Shown in pieces: positions 26,002 to 35,143 of a stretch of 64,000 bases of DNA. The number at the start of each line of letters is the position of its first letter. Positions within the stretch are counted from its first letter, which is position 1. The translations under genes and the position numbers were made by a program. The stretch spans positions 1 through 64,000 of the forward strand of contig CAZSSA010000001.1 in assembly GCA_964609375.1 (NCBI GenBank). The letters are read 5' to 3'. Under the pieces are notes generated by a model. That model searched no databases and was not told the origin of the DNA. It saw only the letters and a list, made by a program, of their open reading frames with translations. This DNA comes from CAZDUS01 sp964609375 (lineage in GTDB: Bacteria; Verrucomicrobiota; Kiritimatiellia; CAIKKV01; CAITUY01).

Positions 26002-27018
26002 TTACTCCTTGCCCGCCTCCGGGGCACTCAACATCTTCAGAAGCTCCTCGTCAAATTTCAAGCCAAGTCCCAATCCAAGTTCAGCCAGTTTCGCTTTAAT
26101 TTCATTCAGCGACTTCTTTCCAAAATTACGGTACTTAAGCATCTCCGCTTCGCTCTTCTGCGCCAATTGCCCCACTGTCGTGATATTGGCATTATTCAGG
26201 CAATTAGCCGCGCGAACGCTGAGTTCAATTTCGTTGACACTCATGTTGAGCACTTTCACCATCTGCTCACGCTCAAGATCAACCTGTGTTTCAGTGTCCT
26301 CAAACTCCACCACATTCTTGTCGTAATCAACAAAGACATCTAAATGGTGTCGCAATACAGCCGCCGAAACAGTCATGGCATCATCGGGGGTAATCCGCCC
26401 GTCGGTCGTAACCTCCAGAACAAGTTTGTCATAGTCCGTTCGTTGCCCTACCCGAGTATTCTCAACAATAAAATTAACGCGCTTCACAGGTGAAAATATT
26501 GAGTCAATCGGAATGCGCCCAATATCCTGATTGTCTTTCTTATTCCAATCTGCAGGACAGAATCCACGACCAGTCTTGATTTCCAAGACAACATCCAGTA
26601 AGCCATCCGATGCTAATGTCGCGATATGCTGCTTCGGATTAAGCACTTCGACCGTACCATCTGTCTGAATATCGCCTGCGGTCACTTCTTTGGCGCCTTT
26701 TACCTTGAGCGTCAAATAACGAGTCTCCCGTGACTGCATTCGCAACAGGACCTTTTTTAGATTTAAAATAATATCGGTCACGTCCTCCACAACCCCTGGC
26801 AATGCACAAAACTCATGAGGAGCGCCTTCGATGCGAATCGAGGCAATGGCCGCACCCTCTAAAGACGACAGCAACACTCTTCGCAGAGAGTTTCCTATTG
26901 TCCGCCCATACCCCACCTCCAACGGCTCCGCGACAAACCGTGCAAACGTCGGGGTGCAAGACGTCTCATCTTTAACTAGTCGCTTCGGCATTTCAAATTT
27001 GCTCAATCTGATTGGCAT
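26002..27018 (-). CDS. rpoA: DNA-directed RNA polymerase subunit alpha
   Basis: 338 aa. N-terminal dimerisation domain with GYGRTIGNSLRRVLLSSLEGAA; C-terminal domain (about 255-335) with LELSVRAANCL-like helix and LAQKSEAEMLKYRNFGKKSL, which contacts UP elements and activators. ATG 27018 begins MPIRLSKFEMPKRL; longer in-frame starts have no ribosome-binding site. Between rpsD and rplQ, the usual alpha-operon order. Confidence 0.97.
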   Translation of the reverse strand: MPIRLSKFEMPKRLVKDETSCTPTFARFVAEPLEVGYGRTIGNSLRRVLLSSLEGAAIASIRIEGAPHEFCALPGVVEDVTDIILNLKKVLLRMQSRETRYLTLKVKGAKEVTAGDIQTDGTVEVLNPKQHIATLASDGLLDVVLEIKTGRGFCPADWNKKDNQDIGRIPIDSIFSPVKRVNFIVENTRVGQRTDYDKLVLEVTTDGRITPDDAMTVSAAVLRHHLDVFVDYDKNVVEFEDTETQVDLEREQMVKVLNMSVNEIELSVRAANCLNNANITTVGQLAQKSEAEMLKYRNFGKKSLNEIKAKLAELGLGLGLKFDEELLKMLSAPEAGKE

Positions 27019-27064
27019 GGATCTACCTTTCCCAAAAGAACTACTCCCGCATGGCGGGCTGCTG

Positions 27065-27691
27065 TTACTTGGAGTACAACTCCACAATCAACTGTTCGTT
27101 CACAAACGGCGCAATCTCCTCCTTGGTTGGAACGCGCAGTACTTCACCGCGCAAATTATCCTTATCCAAGGCAAGCCAAGAAGAAAGCTCTCGGCTCTGG
27201 GAATCCAGCGTCCGCTTAACGGCATCCTGACTTATCTTACGGCTTTTGACATCAATCCTATCTCCCGCCTTCAGGCACATCGATGCCACATCAGCTCGGC
27301 GGCCATTCACTGTCACATGCCCGTGCAACACAAGCTGTCTAGCCGTCCGCCGACTGGGCGCAAACCCTAGCCGATAGACTAAATTATCCAATCTCATTTC
27401 GAGCAACTGCAGCAACATCTCACCAGTAACACCTCGCTTACGCAAGGCGCGTTGGAATACCAGCTTGAACTGCCCCTCGCGCAAGCCATAAAAACGACGC
27501 AAGCGCTGCTTCTCTCGCAACTGCACTCCATAGTCCGTTGTCTTTTTCGAAGGACGCGCCCCATGCATCCCTGGCGCCGGGCGCCCTGTTTCAATCGGAC
27601 ACTTTGCCATCCGGCAACGATCACCCTTCAAGAAAAGCTTCATGCCCTCTCGGCGACAAAGCTTGCAGGCTGGCCCTGTATATCTGCCCAT
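27065..27691 (-). CDS. rpsD: 30S ribosomal protein S4 (zinc-binding type)
   Basis: 208 aa. N-terminal Cys set CKLCRREG...CRMAKC gives four zinc ligands (C9, C12, C26, C31). The S4 RNA-binding domain follows (MRLDNLVYRLGFAPSRRTAR, VNGRRAD). A primary 16S assembly protein and, in many bacteria, the autoregulator of the alpha operon. Confidence 0.97.
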   Translation of the reverse strand: MGRYTGPACKLCRREGMKLFLKGDRCRMAKCPIETGRPAPGMHGARPSKKTTDYGVQLREKQRLRRFYGLREGQFKLVFQRALRKRGVTGEMLLQLLEMRLDNLVYRLGFAPSRRTARQLVLHGHVTVNGRRADVASMCLKAGDRIDVKSRKISQDAVKRTLDSQSRELSSWLALDKDNLRGEVLRVPTKEEIAPFVNEQLIVELYSK

Positions 27692-27725
27692 TCGAATTCT
27701 CCTCTTAGTTCAAAATCGTTTGCCG

Positions 27726-28208
27726 TTACACACGTCGACGTTTCCGAGCACGGCAACCATTATGCGGCATCGGCGTCACATCCTTAATCAAGCTCACATT
27801 TAATCCGGCCGCCTGTAGCGCACGAATCGCTGATTCACGCCCTGCCCCCGGCCCCTGAACACGAACTTCAACTTCCTGCATGCCGCGCCCAACCGCTTGC
27901 CGCGCCACTTCCTGCGCAACAACACTTGCCGCAAACGCAGTACTTTTCCGCGACCCTTTGAATCCGGCGCGACCAGACGTACTCCAGGCAATCACGCCGC
28001 CCTTGCTGTCAGTCACCGAAATAATCGTGTTGTTAAATGTCGCACGAATATGGACCACACCAAATGGCACCACGCGTCCTCCGCGTACCCGAGCTTGACG
28101 CGCCAGCTTGGCACCCTCAACTCCAATCGCCTCAGGCGTTGCCCCTTTGTTATCAACCGCCAACACATCGGCGCTAGCCTGCTCCGCTTTTTCTTTTACA
28201 TCAGCCAT
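27726..28208 (-). CDS. rpsK: 30S ribosomal protein S11
   Basis: 160 aa. Core: GVVHIRATFNNTIISVTDSKG, GFKGSRKSTAFAA, VRVQGPGAGRESAIRAL and PMPHNGCRARKRRRV at the end. The N-terminus has about 35 extra acidic/Ala-rich residues (MADVKEKAEQASADV...) relative to E. coli S11 (129 aa). Position between rpsM and rpsD is canonical. Confidence 0.95.
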   Translation of the reverse strand: MADVKEKAEQASADVLAVDNKGATPEAIGVEGAKLARQARVRGGRVVPFGVVHIRATFNNTIISVTDSKGGVIAWSTSGRAGFKGSRKSTAFAASVVAQEVARQAVGRGMQEVEVRVQGPGAGRESAIRALQAAGLNVSLIKDVTPMPHNGCRARKRRRV

Positions 28209-28250
28209 GACAAATCCATACCTCTCTGTAGCCTCTCGTGGTCTTTATCC

Positions 28251-28643
28251 TCACTTCGCAGACGCCCGCGCTTCTTTCCCGCGGACTGCACCAACCGTCC
28301 GGCGCGGCCCTTTTCTGGTCCTGGCATTTGTACTTGTCCGCTGCCCGCGAACCGGTAAGCCACGCTTATGCCGGATACCCCGGTAACTTCCTACACTGAT
28401 CAATCGCCGTATGTTTTGCGCTATCTCACGGCGTAAATCGCCCTCAATACGATATTCACCCTGCAACACGTTGATGATCCGAGCTAACTCCTCATCGGAC
28501 AACTCATCGGCGCGCTTTGCGGGGTCAATCTTAGCTTTCGCTGTAACTTCTAGCGCCGTGGTCGGTCCAATCCCGTATAAATAGCGCAATGAATACGAAA
28601 TCTGTTTCTTACCGGGTATATCAACACCTAATATTCTTGGCAT
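28251..28643 (-). CDS. rpsM: 30S ribosomal protein S13
   Basis: 130 aa. MPRILGVDIPGKKQISYSLRY start, GIGPTTALEV (helix-two-turns-helix), GSYRGIRHKRGLPVRGQRT and a basic tail. ATG 28643 is the family start; the upstream in-frame ATG lies within rpmJ. Spaced 11 bp after rpmJ. Confidence 0.96.
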   Translation of the reverse strand: MPRILGVDIPGKKQISYSLRYLYGIGPTTALEVTAKAKIDPAKRADELSDEELARIINVLQGEYRIEGDLRREIAQNIRRLISVGSYRGIRHKRGLPVRGQRTSTNARTRKGPRRTVGAVRGKEARASAK

Positions 28644-28654
28644 GAAAACGCTCC

Positions 28655-28768
28655 TCAACCTTGTCTCTGTTTGTGGCGCTGATTTGTGCAAATCACCCGC
28701 ACAACGCCTCGGCGACGCACAACCTTACACCGTTCACAAATTCTTTTAACCGAACTTCTGACCTTCAT
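28655..28768 (-). CDS. rpmJ: 50S ribosomal protein L36
   Basis: 37 aa, short enough to be easily missed. Opens MKVRSSVKRICERCKVVRRR and closes with CTNQRHKQRQG. The zinc site C-x2-C-x12-C-x4-H (Cys11, Cys14, Cys27, His32) is complete, so it is the zinc-binding L36 form. It sits between map and rpsM as in most bacteria, while infA, often its neighbour, is absent. Confidence 0.95.
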   Translation of the reverse strand: MKVRSSVKRICERCKVVRRRGVVRVICTNQRHKQRQG

Positions 28769-28853
28769 CCGCTGTCTCCATTCCAAAAAGAGTTCGCCAA
28801 GTTACCAGTCGCTTGTCGTACTGTCCATATCAAAAAACATGCCGCATCCACCC

Positions 28854-29615
28854 CTAGATGGATACGCCTTCTCCTAACGTCAGGATCTCCGGCCCATCAT
28901 CGCCAACCGCCACCGTATGCTCAAAATGCGCCGACGGCTTTCGATCTGCCGTCAACACCGTCCATCCATCAGCCTGCACCTCCACCGCAAATCCCCCCAT
29001 ATTCACCATGGGCTCGATCGCCAGTGTCATGCCAGCTTTTAATTTCGGCCCCCTGTTTGGGGCACCATAATTCGGAATCTGCGGATCCTCATGCATCCGC
29101 CGCCCAATTCCATGTCCAACAAAATCTCTTACCACGGAAAAACCGGCTTGCTTCGCCGTCCTCTCAATGGCATGTGAAATATCCGAAAGTCGCCCCCCGG
29201 ACTTCGCCATACTCACTCCTGCAGCAAGCGCCCTCTCCGTCTCCTTCACAAGCCGTACCACATCTGGATCCGTCACCCCAACCATCACAGTCGTCGCTGT
29301 ATCCCCAACAAATCCATCAACGATAACGCCAACGTCTATACTCACAATCTGCCCTAACGCTATCCGTCGCTGACATGGAATCCCATGAACAACTTCATCG
29401 TCAATAGAAATGCATATGTTCCCGGGATATCCATGATATCCCAAAAAAGCACTACGCCCCCCCATCGCCTCAATCAACTTCGCCGCACACTCATCTAACT
29501 GTTTAGTACAGACACCCGGCGTTACCATTCTTGCAATTTCATCACGAACACATGCCGCTACTCGACCGCTGTTACGCATCCGCTTTAGATCATCGCGGTT
29601 CTTGATGACGATCAT
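28854..29615 (-). CDS. map: type I methionine aminopeptidase
   Basis: 253 aa. It removes the initiator Met from nascent proteins. The five metal ligands are present in order: Asp in SIDVGVIVDG, Asp in GDTATTVMVG, His in VGHGIGRRMHEDP, Glu in LAIEPMVNMG, and Glu in HFEHTVAVGDDGP. Its ATG overlaps the adk stop by 4 bp. Order secY-adk-map is standard for the spc-alpha junction. Confidence 0.97.
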   Translation of the reverse strand: MIVIKNRDDLKRMRNSGRVAACVRDEIARMVTPGVCTKQLDECAAKLIEAMGGRSAFLGYHGYPGNICISIDDEVVHGIPCQRRIALGQIVSIDVGVIVDGFVGDTATTVMVGVTDPDVVRLVKETERALAAGVSMAKSGGRLSDISHAIERTAKQAGFSVVRDFVGHGIGRRMHEDPQIPNYGAPNRGPKLKAGMTLAIEPMVNMGGFAVEVQADGWTVLTADRKPSAHFEHTVAVGDDGPEILTLGEGVSI

Positions 29616-30271
29616 GTGGCCGTCAGTGCCTCCGTGGCACTTAACACTTCCTTCACGGTCTCTTGTCGTGGCTTTGATGAATCAACTTTAACAAGAACGC
29701 CTTTCTTCTCATAAAAAGAAATTAGGCTTTCCGTCTGCCTCACATATACATCCAGACGATTCAGAATGGTGCTTTCCTGGTCATCAGTCCTCTGATAAAG
29801 CTCTCCGCCACACAAGTCGCAAATTCCATTCTTCTTCGGTGGAATGTTAATCACATGATAACCCTGCCCACACTGGCGACAAATCCGCCGCCCCGTCAAC
29901 CGAGCGATCAACAACTCCCTCGGCGCATCCAGCAAGAAAACAAAATCAACCTTCGCCCCACGACGTCCAAGGCTGTCATCCATCAATCGAGCCTGCTCTA
30001 GTGTCCGCGGAAATCCGTCAAACATATAGGCGGCATCGCTTTCCCCATGATCCAAACGCTCATCCACCAAATCTATAATTACACCATCCGGAACAAGTTC
30101 TCCACGCTTCATGAAAGCTTCAGCTTTTTTTCCAACCGGGGAACCAGCCTTGACAGCTTCTCGCAACATGTCGCCCGTAGAGATGTGAACAAATGGACTC
30201 GCGGCACGAATGCCTTCGGCAATCGTCCCTTTTCCCGCTCCCGGTGCTCCTAATAATATAATCGCCTTCAC
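29612..30271 (-). CDS. adk: adenylate kinase
   Basis: 219 aa. Interconverts ATP + AMP with 2 ADP. P-loop GAPGAGKGT near the N-terminus, STGDMLRE, DGFPRTLEQA, and a zinc-type LID with CRQCGQ...CDLCGG (four Cys). Start taken as GTG 30271, with GGAAG about 8 nt upstream and no overlap with secY; a longer in-frame ATG at 30343 would overlap secY and put 24 extra residues before the P-loop strand. Confidence 0.94.
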   Translation of the reverse strand: MKAIILLGAPGAGKGTIAEGIRAASPFVHISTGDMLREAVKAGSPVGKKAEAFMKRGELVPDGVIIDLVDERLDHGESDAAYMFDGFPRTLEQARLMDDSLGRRGAKVDFVFLLDAPRELLIARLTGRRICRQCGQGYHVINIPPKKNGICDLCGGELYQRTDDQESTILNRLDVYVRQTESLISFYEKKGVLVKVDSSKPRQETVKEVLSATEALTAT

Positions 30272-30302
30272 AACTTCACTTCCATCGGCGCCAATCCTGC
30301 TG

Positions 30303-31652
30303 CTACCTTCTCGCCCGAATTCGCCCCTTCCGGAGAAAACCATCGTAGTGCCGCATCAATAAGTGCGACTCCACCTGCCGCATTGTATCCAGCATCACGC
30401 CTACCACAATCAACAGGCTGGTCCCGCCAAAAAACGACGACACAAGCCACGGAACGCTGAACTGGCGGTACATGATCGTGGGAATAACCGCTATCACCGT
30501 TAAGAAAATCGCTCCCGCAAGAGTAATCCGCGTCATCGTTGAATCCAAAAATTCAGCGGTCGGAGTGCCCGGACGTATGCCTGGCACATATCCGCCGTAT
30601 TTCTTCAAATCATCAGCAATCTGCACGGGATTAAATTGCGTTGCCACCCAGAAGTAAGAGAAAAACAGAATCATGATTCCGTAAAGGATTAAGTACAATC
30701 CCGTGTCCATGGTTAACGCATTGCCCAGACGATGTGCAAAGTCATTAGGAATCCGATTCAATATCATCGCCGGGAACATCAGAATCGACTGCGCAAAAAT
30801 GATAGGCATTACACCCGAATAATTAATCCGAAGAGGCATGTATGTACTCTGCCCACCATACACTTTCCGTCCAACCACGCGCTTTGCATACTGAATCGGT
30901 ATTTTCCTCTGTCCCTGCGTCAGCGCTATTGTCCCCGCCACCACAAGAAACAGCATGACCAATAACCCAGCCAAATAAAAGGGCGAAAATTGGCGCGACC
31001 CATCCTCGGTTGCTCTGAACATGTATGACATGGCCATCACCGCCGCTGGAAGGCGACTCACAATACCCTCGGTGATAATCAGAGATATGCCGTTACCAAT
31101 CCCCCGCTGCGTGATTTGTTCACCTAGCCACATGATCAGCATAGTGCCTGTCGTTGTGGTTAACACTGTCATCAGCCGGAATCCCCAACCAGGATTCATC
31201 ACGATTTGCCTTGTAATACCGAGAACTTCCGGGTTTTCCAATGTTCGCGCCAACGCATAACCCTGAATCAAACACAAGAAAACCGTCAGTAACCTTCCGT
31301 ATTGAGTGATTTTCTGACGCCCGGAATCCCCCTCGCGTGCCAGTCTCCCCAACGCAGGCACAATCGCCGTCATTAACTGAAGAATAATGGACGCACTGAT
31401 GTAAGGCATGATGCCGAGCGCTCCCACAGCGCAATTGCTCATGGCGCCACCACTAAACATGTCAATCAGCCCAAGAAAGCCGCCCCCTGCTCGGCTTTGT
31501 ATGTCATGAATAACCTGCTGCAGGGCAACCGGATCAACACCGGGTGTGGGCACATTTGCTACAAGACGGCAAATGAAGATCAACCCCATTGTAAACAAAA
31601 TGCGCGCCCGTAACTCAGGGATTTTAAAGCTGTTAGTGAAAGCCGAAAGCAT
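30303..31652 (-). CDS. secY: protein translocase subunit SecY
   Basis: 449-aa channel subunit of SecYEG with ten hydrophobic segments. Typical pieces: KIPELRARILFTMGLIFICR, FSGGAMSNCAVGALGIMPYI (plug region), QYGRLLTVF, EQITQRGIGNGISLII, GQRKIPIQYAKR, and GIRPGTPTAEFL for the late loop. Lies between rplO and adk. Confidence 0.96.
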   Translation of the reverse strand: MLSAFTNSFKIPELRARILFTMGLIFICRLVANVPTPGVDPVALQQVIHDIQSRAGGGFLGLIDMFSGGAMSNCAVGALGIMPYISASIILQLMTAIVPALGRLAREGDSGRQKITQYGRLLTVFLCLIQGYALARTLENPEVLGITRQIVMNPGWGFRLMTVLTTTTGTMLIMWLGEQITQRGIGNGISLIITEGIVSRLPAAVMAMSYMFRATEDGSRQFSPFYLAGLLVMLFLVVAGTIALTQGQRKIPIQYAKRVVGRKVYGGQSTYMPLRINYSGVMPIIFAQSILMFPAMILNRIPNDFAHRLGNALTMDTGLYLILYGIMILFFSYFWVATQFNPVQIADDLKKYGGYVPGIRPGTPTAEFLDSTMTRITLAGAIFLTVIAVIPTIMYRQFSVPWLVSSFFGGTSLLIVVGVMLDTMRQVESHLLMRHYDGFLRKGRIRARR

Positions 31653-31665
31653 TTGAAGGGGATTC

Positions 31666-32115
31666 CTACGCCTTGTTGATCACTTCACAAACTCCACCAA
31701 CCGCCTCAATCTTTGCCTTTGCTTCGGCACTGAACGCACTGGCCTTTACCGTCAGCTTCTTTGTCAAGCTTCCAACGCCAAGAATCTTGATCCCCGCACA
31801 GGAACCATTGGCCAAACCTTGCTTCTTGAGCATCTCAACAGTCACTTCAGCACCATTTTCAAAAGACTCTAACTGCCCCACATTAACAGGAATATACTCT
31901 TTGCGGCTGATATTCGTGAATCCTCGCTTCGGAATTCTCCGGATCAAACGCATCTGCCCACCCTCAAAACCCAACTTATGCTTGTGCCCCGACCGCGCAT
32001 ACTGTCCTTTATGCCCCCGCCCTGATGTTTTCCCGAGCCCCGAAGCCATTCCACGCCCCAGACGCTTCTTCGTCTTCCGAGCACCCGATGTGTTTGTTAA
32101 TGAATGAAGATTCAT
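31666..32115 (-). CDS. rplO: 50S ribosomal protein L15
   Basis: 149 aa. Starts MNLHSLTNTSGARKTKKRLG with the Gly-rich GKTSGRGHKGQYARSG region, then GGQMRLIRRIPKRGF. Usually preceded by rpmD (L30), which is absent here: only 35 bp separate it from rpsE. Confidence 0.96.
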   Translation of the reverse strand: MNLHSLTNTSGARKTKKRLGRGMASGLGKTSGRGHKGQYARSGHKHKLGFEGGQMRLIRRIPKRGFTNISRKEYIPVNVGQLESFENGAEVTVEMLKKQGLANGSCAGIKILGVGSLTKKLTVKASAFSAEAKAKIEAVGGVCEVINKA

Positions 32116-32150
32116 GTTTACCTACCCATTTCGTAAATCAAAACGATCGT

Positions 32151-32666
32151 TTAACCACGGGACGCCATGATGGCTTCTCGTGAACGTAACTGCTCCAAGG
32201 CATTTACTGTAGCTTTCACTACATTAACCTTGTTCCCACTGCCAAGAGACTTAGCCAAAATGTCGTGCACACCGGCCAATTCAAGAACCGCACGCATTCC
32301 CCCGCCAGCAATAACTCCTGTTCCAGCTGATGCCGGTTTCAACAGTACGTACCCTCCATCACACTGCCCCATCACCTGATGGGGAATAGTACGATCCTTC
32401 AAGGTCACCTGGAACATGTTTCGCCTGGCAATATCTCCACCTTTGCGAATTGCATCCGCGACTTCATTGGCTTTGCCAAACCCATATCCGACAAGGCCCT
32501 GACGATTGCCAACCACTACAATTGCGCTGAAACTGAAACGGCGGCCACCTTTGACCACCTTCGCACAGCGATTGACAAACACAACGCGCTCCTCGACATC
32601 CGAAGACGACGCCGACCCACCTTCAACCACTGTTCCTACTTTTGTCACTGCAGTCTGCCCTTTCAT
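32151..32666 (-). CDS. rpsE: 30S ribosomal protein S5
   Basis: 171 aa. Double-stranded-RNA-binding-like core with ERVVFVNRCAKVVKGGRRFS, VVVGNRQGLVGYGFGKANEV, and GTGVIAGGGMRAVLELAGV, which influences decoding accuracy and EF-G steps. Between rplR and rplO. Confidence 0.97.
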   Translation of the reverse strand: MKGQTAVTKVGTVVEGGSASSSDVEERVVFVNRCAKVVKGGRRFSFSAIVVVGNRQGLVGYGFGKANEVADAIRKGGDIARRNMFQVTLKDRTIPHQVMGQCDGGYVLLKPASAGTGVIAGGGMRAVLELAGVHDILAKSLGSGNKVNVVKATVNALEQLRSREAIMASRG

Positions 32667-32677
32667 ATCCTGCGGGC

Positions 32678-33031
32678 TTAAAACTTAAACCCAGCTTCAC
32701 GTACCGCATCGGCAATCGCCTTAACCCGCCCGTGATACTTGAATCCACTCCGGTCAAAGACGATATCCTGAATGCCAATCTGTTTAGCCAACTCCGCCAC
32801 ACGTTGTCCGACCTGTTTGGCACCGTCAATATTCTTATGCCCAGAACCACCACTTCCAGACGAAGAGACAGCCACAAGTGTCCTTGCCGCCTCATCGTCT
32901 ACCAACTGTGCATAGATGTGCTTGTTCGAAATCATCACGCTCAATCTCGGCCGTGTCGCATTGCCGCTTAGAGATTTACGAACACGCGCATGCCGCCGCT
33001 GCCGACCAATTTTCCTATCAACTGTCTTCAT
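32678..33031 (-). CDS. rplR: 50S ribosomal protein L18
   Basis: 117 aa, 5S rRNA-binding. RRHARVRKSLSGNATRPRLSV at the start, VFDRSGFKYHGRVKAIADAVREAG at the end. The start ATG lies 3 bp after the rplF stop. Confidence 0.95.
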   Translation of the reverse strand: MKTVDRKIGRQRRHARVRKSLSGNATRPRLSVMISNKHIYAQLVDDEAARTLVAVSSSGSGGSGHKNIDGAKQVGQRVAELAKQIGIQDIVFDRSGFKYHGRVKAIADAVREAGFKF

Positions 33032-33034
33032 AGG

Positions 33035-33568
33035 TTAGGCCACCGTCTTCCCGGCCTTACGCCGTACATGTTCACCTTTGTATCGAATTCCTTTACCCTT
33101 ATATGGCTCAGGCGGGTAATAGGAGCGCATCCGCGCCGCCACATCCCCAACCTGCTGCTTATCCGCCCCACTGACGGTTATCACGCTCTCCTTAACGGCC
33201 AGCGCTATCCCTTTTGGAGCCACAAATTCTACCGGGTTTGAATACCCGATCGTCATCGTTATTTTGCTGCCCTGCACAGCTGCACGGAAACCAACCCCCT
33301 GCAATTCGAGATTGATCGAATACCCTTTCGATACTCCCTCAATCATGTTGGCGATAAGACTACGCCCTAATCCATGCCTGCTGCGACCAGTAGCCGAATC
33401 TTCGTCAACGGTGACTACAACAGACCCATCCTTCACCGCCGCCTCAATCAACTGTGGAAGCGTCATTTCAAGTTCACCTTTGGGTCCCTTGACAGATACA
33501 CGCCGACCAGCCACTTGAACGGTCACGCCCGCCGGAATAGCCACCGGTTTCTTGCCGATTCTTGACAT
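33035..33568 (-). CDS. rplF: 50S ribosomal protein L6
   Basis: 177 aa. MSRIGKKPVAIPAGV start and the C-terminal EPYKGKGIRYKGEHVRRKAGK signature that contacts the sarcin-ricin region of 23S rRNA. 80 bp separate it from rpsH, with no feature seen in between. Confidence 0.97.
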   Translation of the reverse strand: MSRIGKKPVAIPAGVTVQVAGRRVSVKGPKGELEMTLPQLIEAAVKDGSVVVTVDEDSATGRSRHGLGRSLIANMIEGVSKGYSINLELQGVGFRAAVQGSKITMTIGYSNPVEFVAPKGIALAVKESVITVSGADKQQVGDVAARMRSYYPPEPYKGKGIRYKGEHVRRKAGKTVA

Positions 33569-33648
33569 TCTCGTCCCCTGTTTAAAACCAATTTCTGGTC
33601 AAAGCCTCAAGGCCCCAACCATGCTCTTACCATACGGAAGACTTGCGC

Positions 33649-34047
33649 CTACCAAACTTGGCAAAGCAATTCTCCTCCAACACGCTTCTGACGTGCCTCC
33701 GTATCCGTCATAACGCCAGACGGCGTACTCAAAATCGCCACCCCCATTCCGCCCAGCACGCGAGGTATTTTATCAAACCCCACATACCGCCGCAACCCAG
33801 GGCGACTGATCCGTCTCAGTCCCGTTATCACAGGCTTCCGATCAGCGCCGTACTTCAGGGAAATCTGCAACGTCTTGTGGATCCCATCGCCCTCAATGGC
33901 AACATCCTTGACATAGCCTTCCCGCTTCAGTATGGCGGCAATTTCATTTTTTAGTATCGAATGATCAACCTCGGCTTTCTTCAATCCAGCCGACGATGCA
34001 TTCCGAATACGATTCAACATATCACTAATTGGATCCGACAAACTCAT
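33649..34047 (-). CDS. rpsH: 30S ribosomal protein S8
   Basis: 132 aa. DPISDMLNRIRNAS start, LKKAEVDHSILKNEIAAIL, and the C-terminal GVAILSTPSGVMTDTEARQK. In E. coli S8 autoregulates the spc operon; no copy of that target was looked for beyond its position. Confidence 0.96.
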   Translation of the reverse strand: MSLSDPISDMLNRIRNASSAGLKKAEVDHSILKNEIAAILKREGYVKDVAIEGDGIHKTLQISLKYGADRKPVITGLRRISRPGLRRYVGFDKIPRVLGGMGVAILSTPSGVMTDTEARQKRVGGELLCQVW

Positions 34048-34059
34048 AGCCTCTCCATT

Positions 34060-34245
34060 TCACCAGCTCGCCTTAATCACTCCAGGAATCAGACCATAAG
34101 AGGCCAACTCCCGGAAACATATGCGGCATACCTGGAACTTGCGCATGTAAGCATGTCGTCGTCCACAGCGCTTGCAGCGGTTATAGCGACGCGCACTAAA
34201 CTTAGGCGTGCGGCTCGCCTTGACTTCCTGTGATTTCTTGGCCAA
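34060..34245 (-). CDS. rpsN: 30S ribosomal protein S14 type Z
   Basis: 61 aa, zinc form. TTG start at 34245 with AGGAGGG six nt upstream; reading starts AKKSQEVKASRTPKFSARR. C-x2-C...C-x2-C is complete: CKRCGRRHAYMRKFQVCRIC. Ends SYGLIPGVIKASW, the standard S14 C-terminus. A longer in-frame ORF reaching 34350 overlaps rplE and would give an unrelated Arg-rich extension, so it is rejected. Confidence 0.95.
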   Translation of the reverse strand: MAKKSQEVKASRTPKFSARRYNRCKRCGRRHAYMRKFQVCRICFRELASYGLIPGVIKASW

Positions 34246-34267
34246 ACGTGATCCCTCCTGACGTAAA

Positions 34268-34813
34268 TTACTTCTGCGACTTCGCGAACGGAATACCCAG
34301 CAGCGTGAGCAACTCGCGCGCGCGCTTATCCGTCGCCGACGACGTGACAAGTGTCACGTTCATGCCTTGCACCTTCTTGCACTTATCCGGATCTATTTCC
34401 GGGAAAATTGTCTGCTCATGCAGACCAAATGTATAACTTCCGCGACCATCAAATCCTTTCGGATTCAAACCGCGAAAGTCATGAATGCGCGGGAGTGTAG
34501 CATGGATCAACCGCTCCATGAACTCATACATCATACTCCCTCGAAGTGTCACCTTCGCTCCCACCGGCATCCCCTGACGAAGCTTAAAGTTGGAAATGCT
34601 CTTTCTGGCCTTTGTAATAACCGGACGTTGCCCCGTGATGGCGGCCAAATCCTCCGACACCGCTTTGATTACGTCTTTTTCGACGGATGCGTTGAATCCC
34701 ATGTTCACCGTTATTTTCAATAAACGGGGAACCTCCATCACATTCTTGCATCCCAGCGACTTCATCAGCGCCGGCACGATCTCACTCTTATACTTTTCCT
34801 TAAGTCCAGTCAT
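34268..34813 (-). CDS. rplE: 50S ribosomal protein L5
   Basis: 181 aa. 5S rRNA and P-site tRNA contact protein: ITVNMGFNASVEKDVI, ITGQRPVITKARKSISNFKLR, RDFRGLNPKGFDGRGSYTFG-like region and EQTIFPEIDPDK. Between rplX and rpsN. Confidence 0.97.
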   Translation of the reverse strand: MTGLKEKYKSEIVPALMKSLGCKNVMEVPRLLKITVNMGFNASVEKDVIKAVSEDLAAITGQRPVITKARKSISNFKLRQGMPVGAKVTLRGSMMYEFMERLIHATLPRIHDFRGLNPKGFDGRGSYTFGLHEQTIFPEIDPDKCKKVQGMNVTLVTSSATDKRARELLTLLGIPFAKSQK

Positions 34814-34821
34814 AGACCACC

Positions 34822-35133
34822 TTACGATTCAAACGCCTGACCGCACCGTTTGCATTTACGAACACGTTTTCCACCCTCGACCACACGCTGGGTTCGCACA
34901 GCTTTCTTGCACTGTGCACAAAACAACATGAGATTCGCCAGTGCGATCGCCGCTTCCTTGCGAACAATCCCGCCCTGTTGATTATCCTGAGTCTTGCGCA
35001 CATGCTTTGTTGCCAGGTTCACACCCTCAACAATCGCTCGGCCACTCGCGGTAATCACCTGCAGCACTTTACCCTGTTTGCCGCGCTCACGGCCCCTCAG
35101 AACAACAACAATATCATTACGTCGGATATTCAT
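34822..35133 (-). CDS. rplX: 50S ribosomal protein L24
   Basis: 103 aa. KOW motif VVLRGRERGKQGKVLQV at the start, VNLATKHVRKTQDNQQGGIV in the middle. The ATG at 35133 (MNIRRNDIVV) is the family start; a longer reading reaches into rplN. The C-terminus has two CxxC pairs (FCAQCKK and CKRCGQ), found in some bacterial L24. Confidence 0.95.
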   Translation of the reverse strand: MNIRRNDIVVVLRGRERGKQGKVLQVITASGRAIVEGVNLATKHVRKTQDNQQGGIVRKEAAIALANLMLFCAQCKKAVRTQRVVEGGKRVRKCKRCGQAFES

Positions 35134-35143
35134 AATCCCCTCA

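Noticed and set aside
34246..34350. Arg-rich N-terminal extension of rpsN
   Set aside because: It lies within rplE coding sequence, and the TTG at 34245 with AGGAGGG gives the exact S14 type Z N-terminus.
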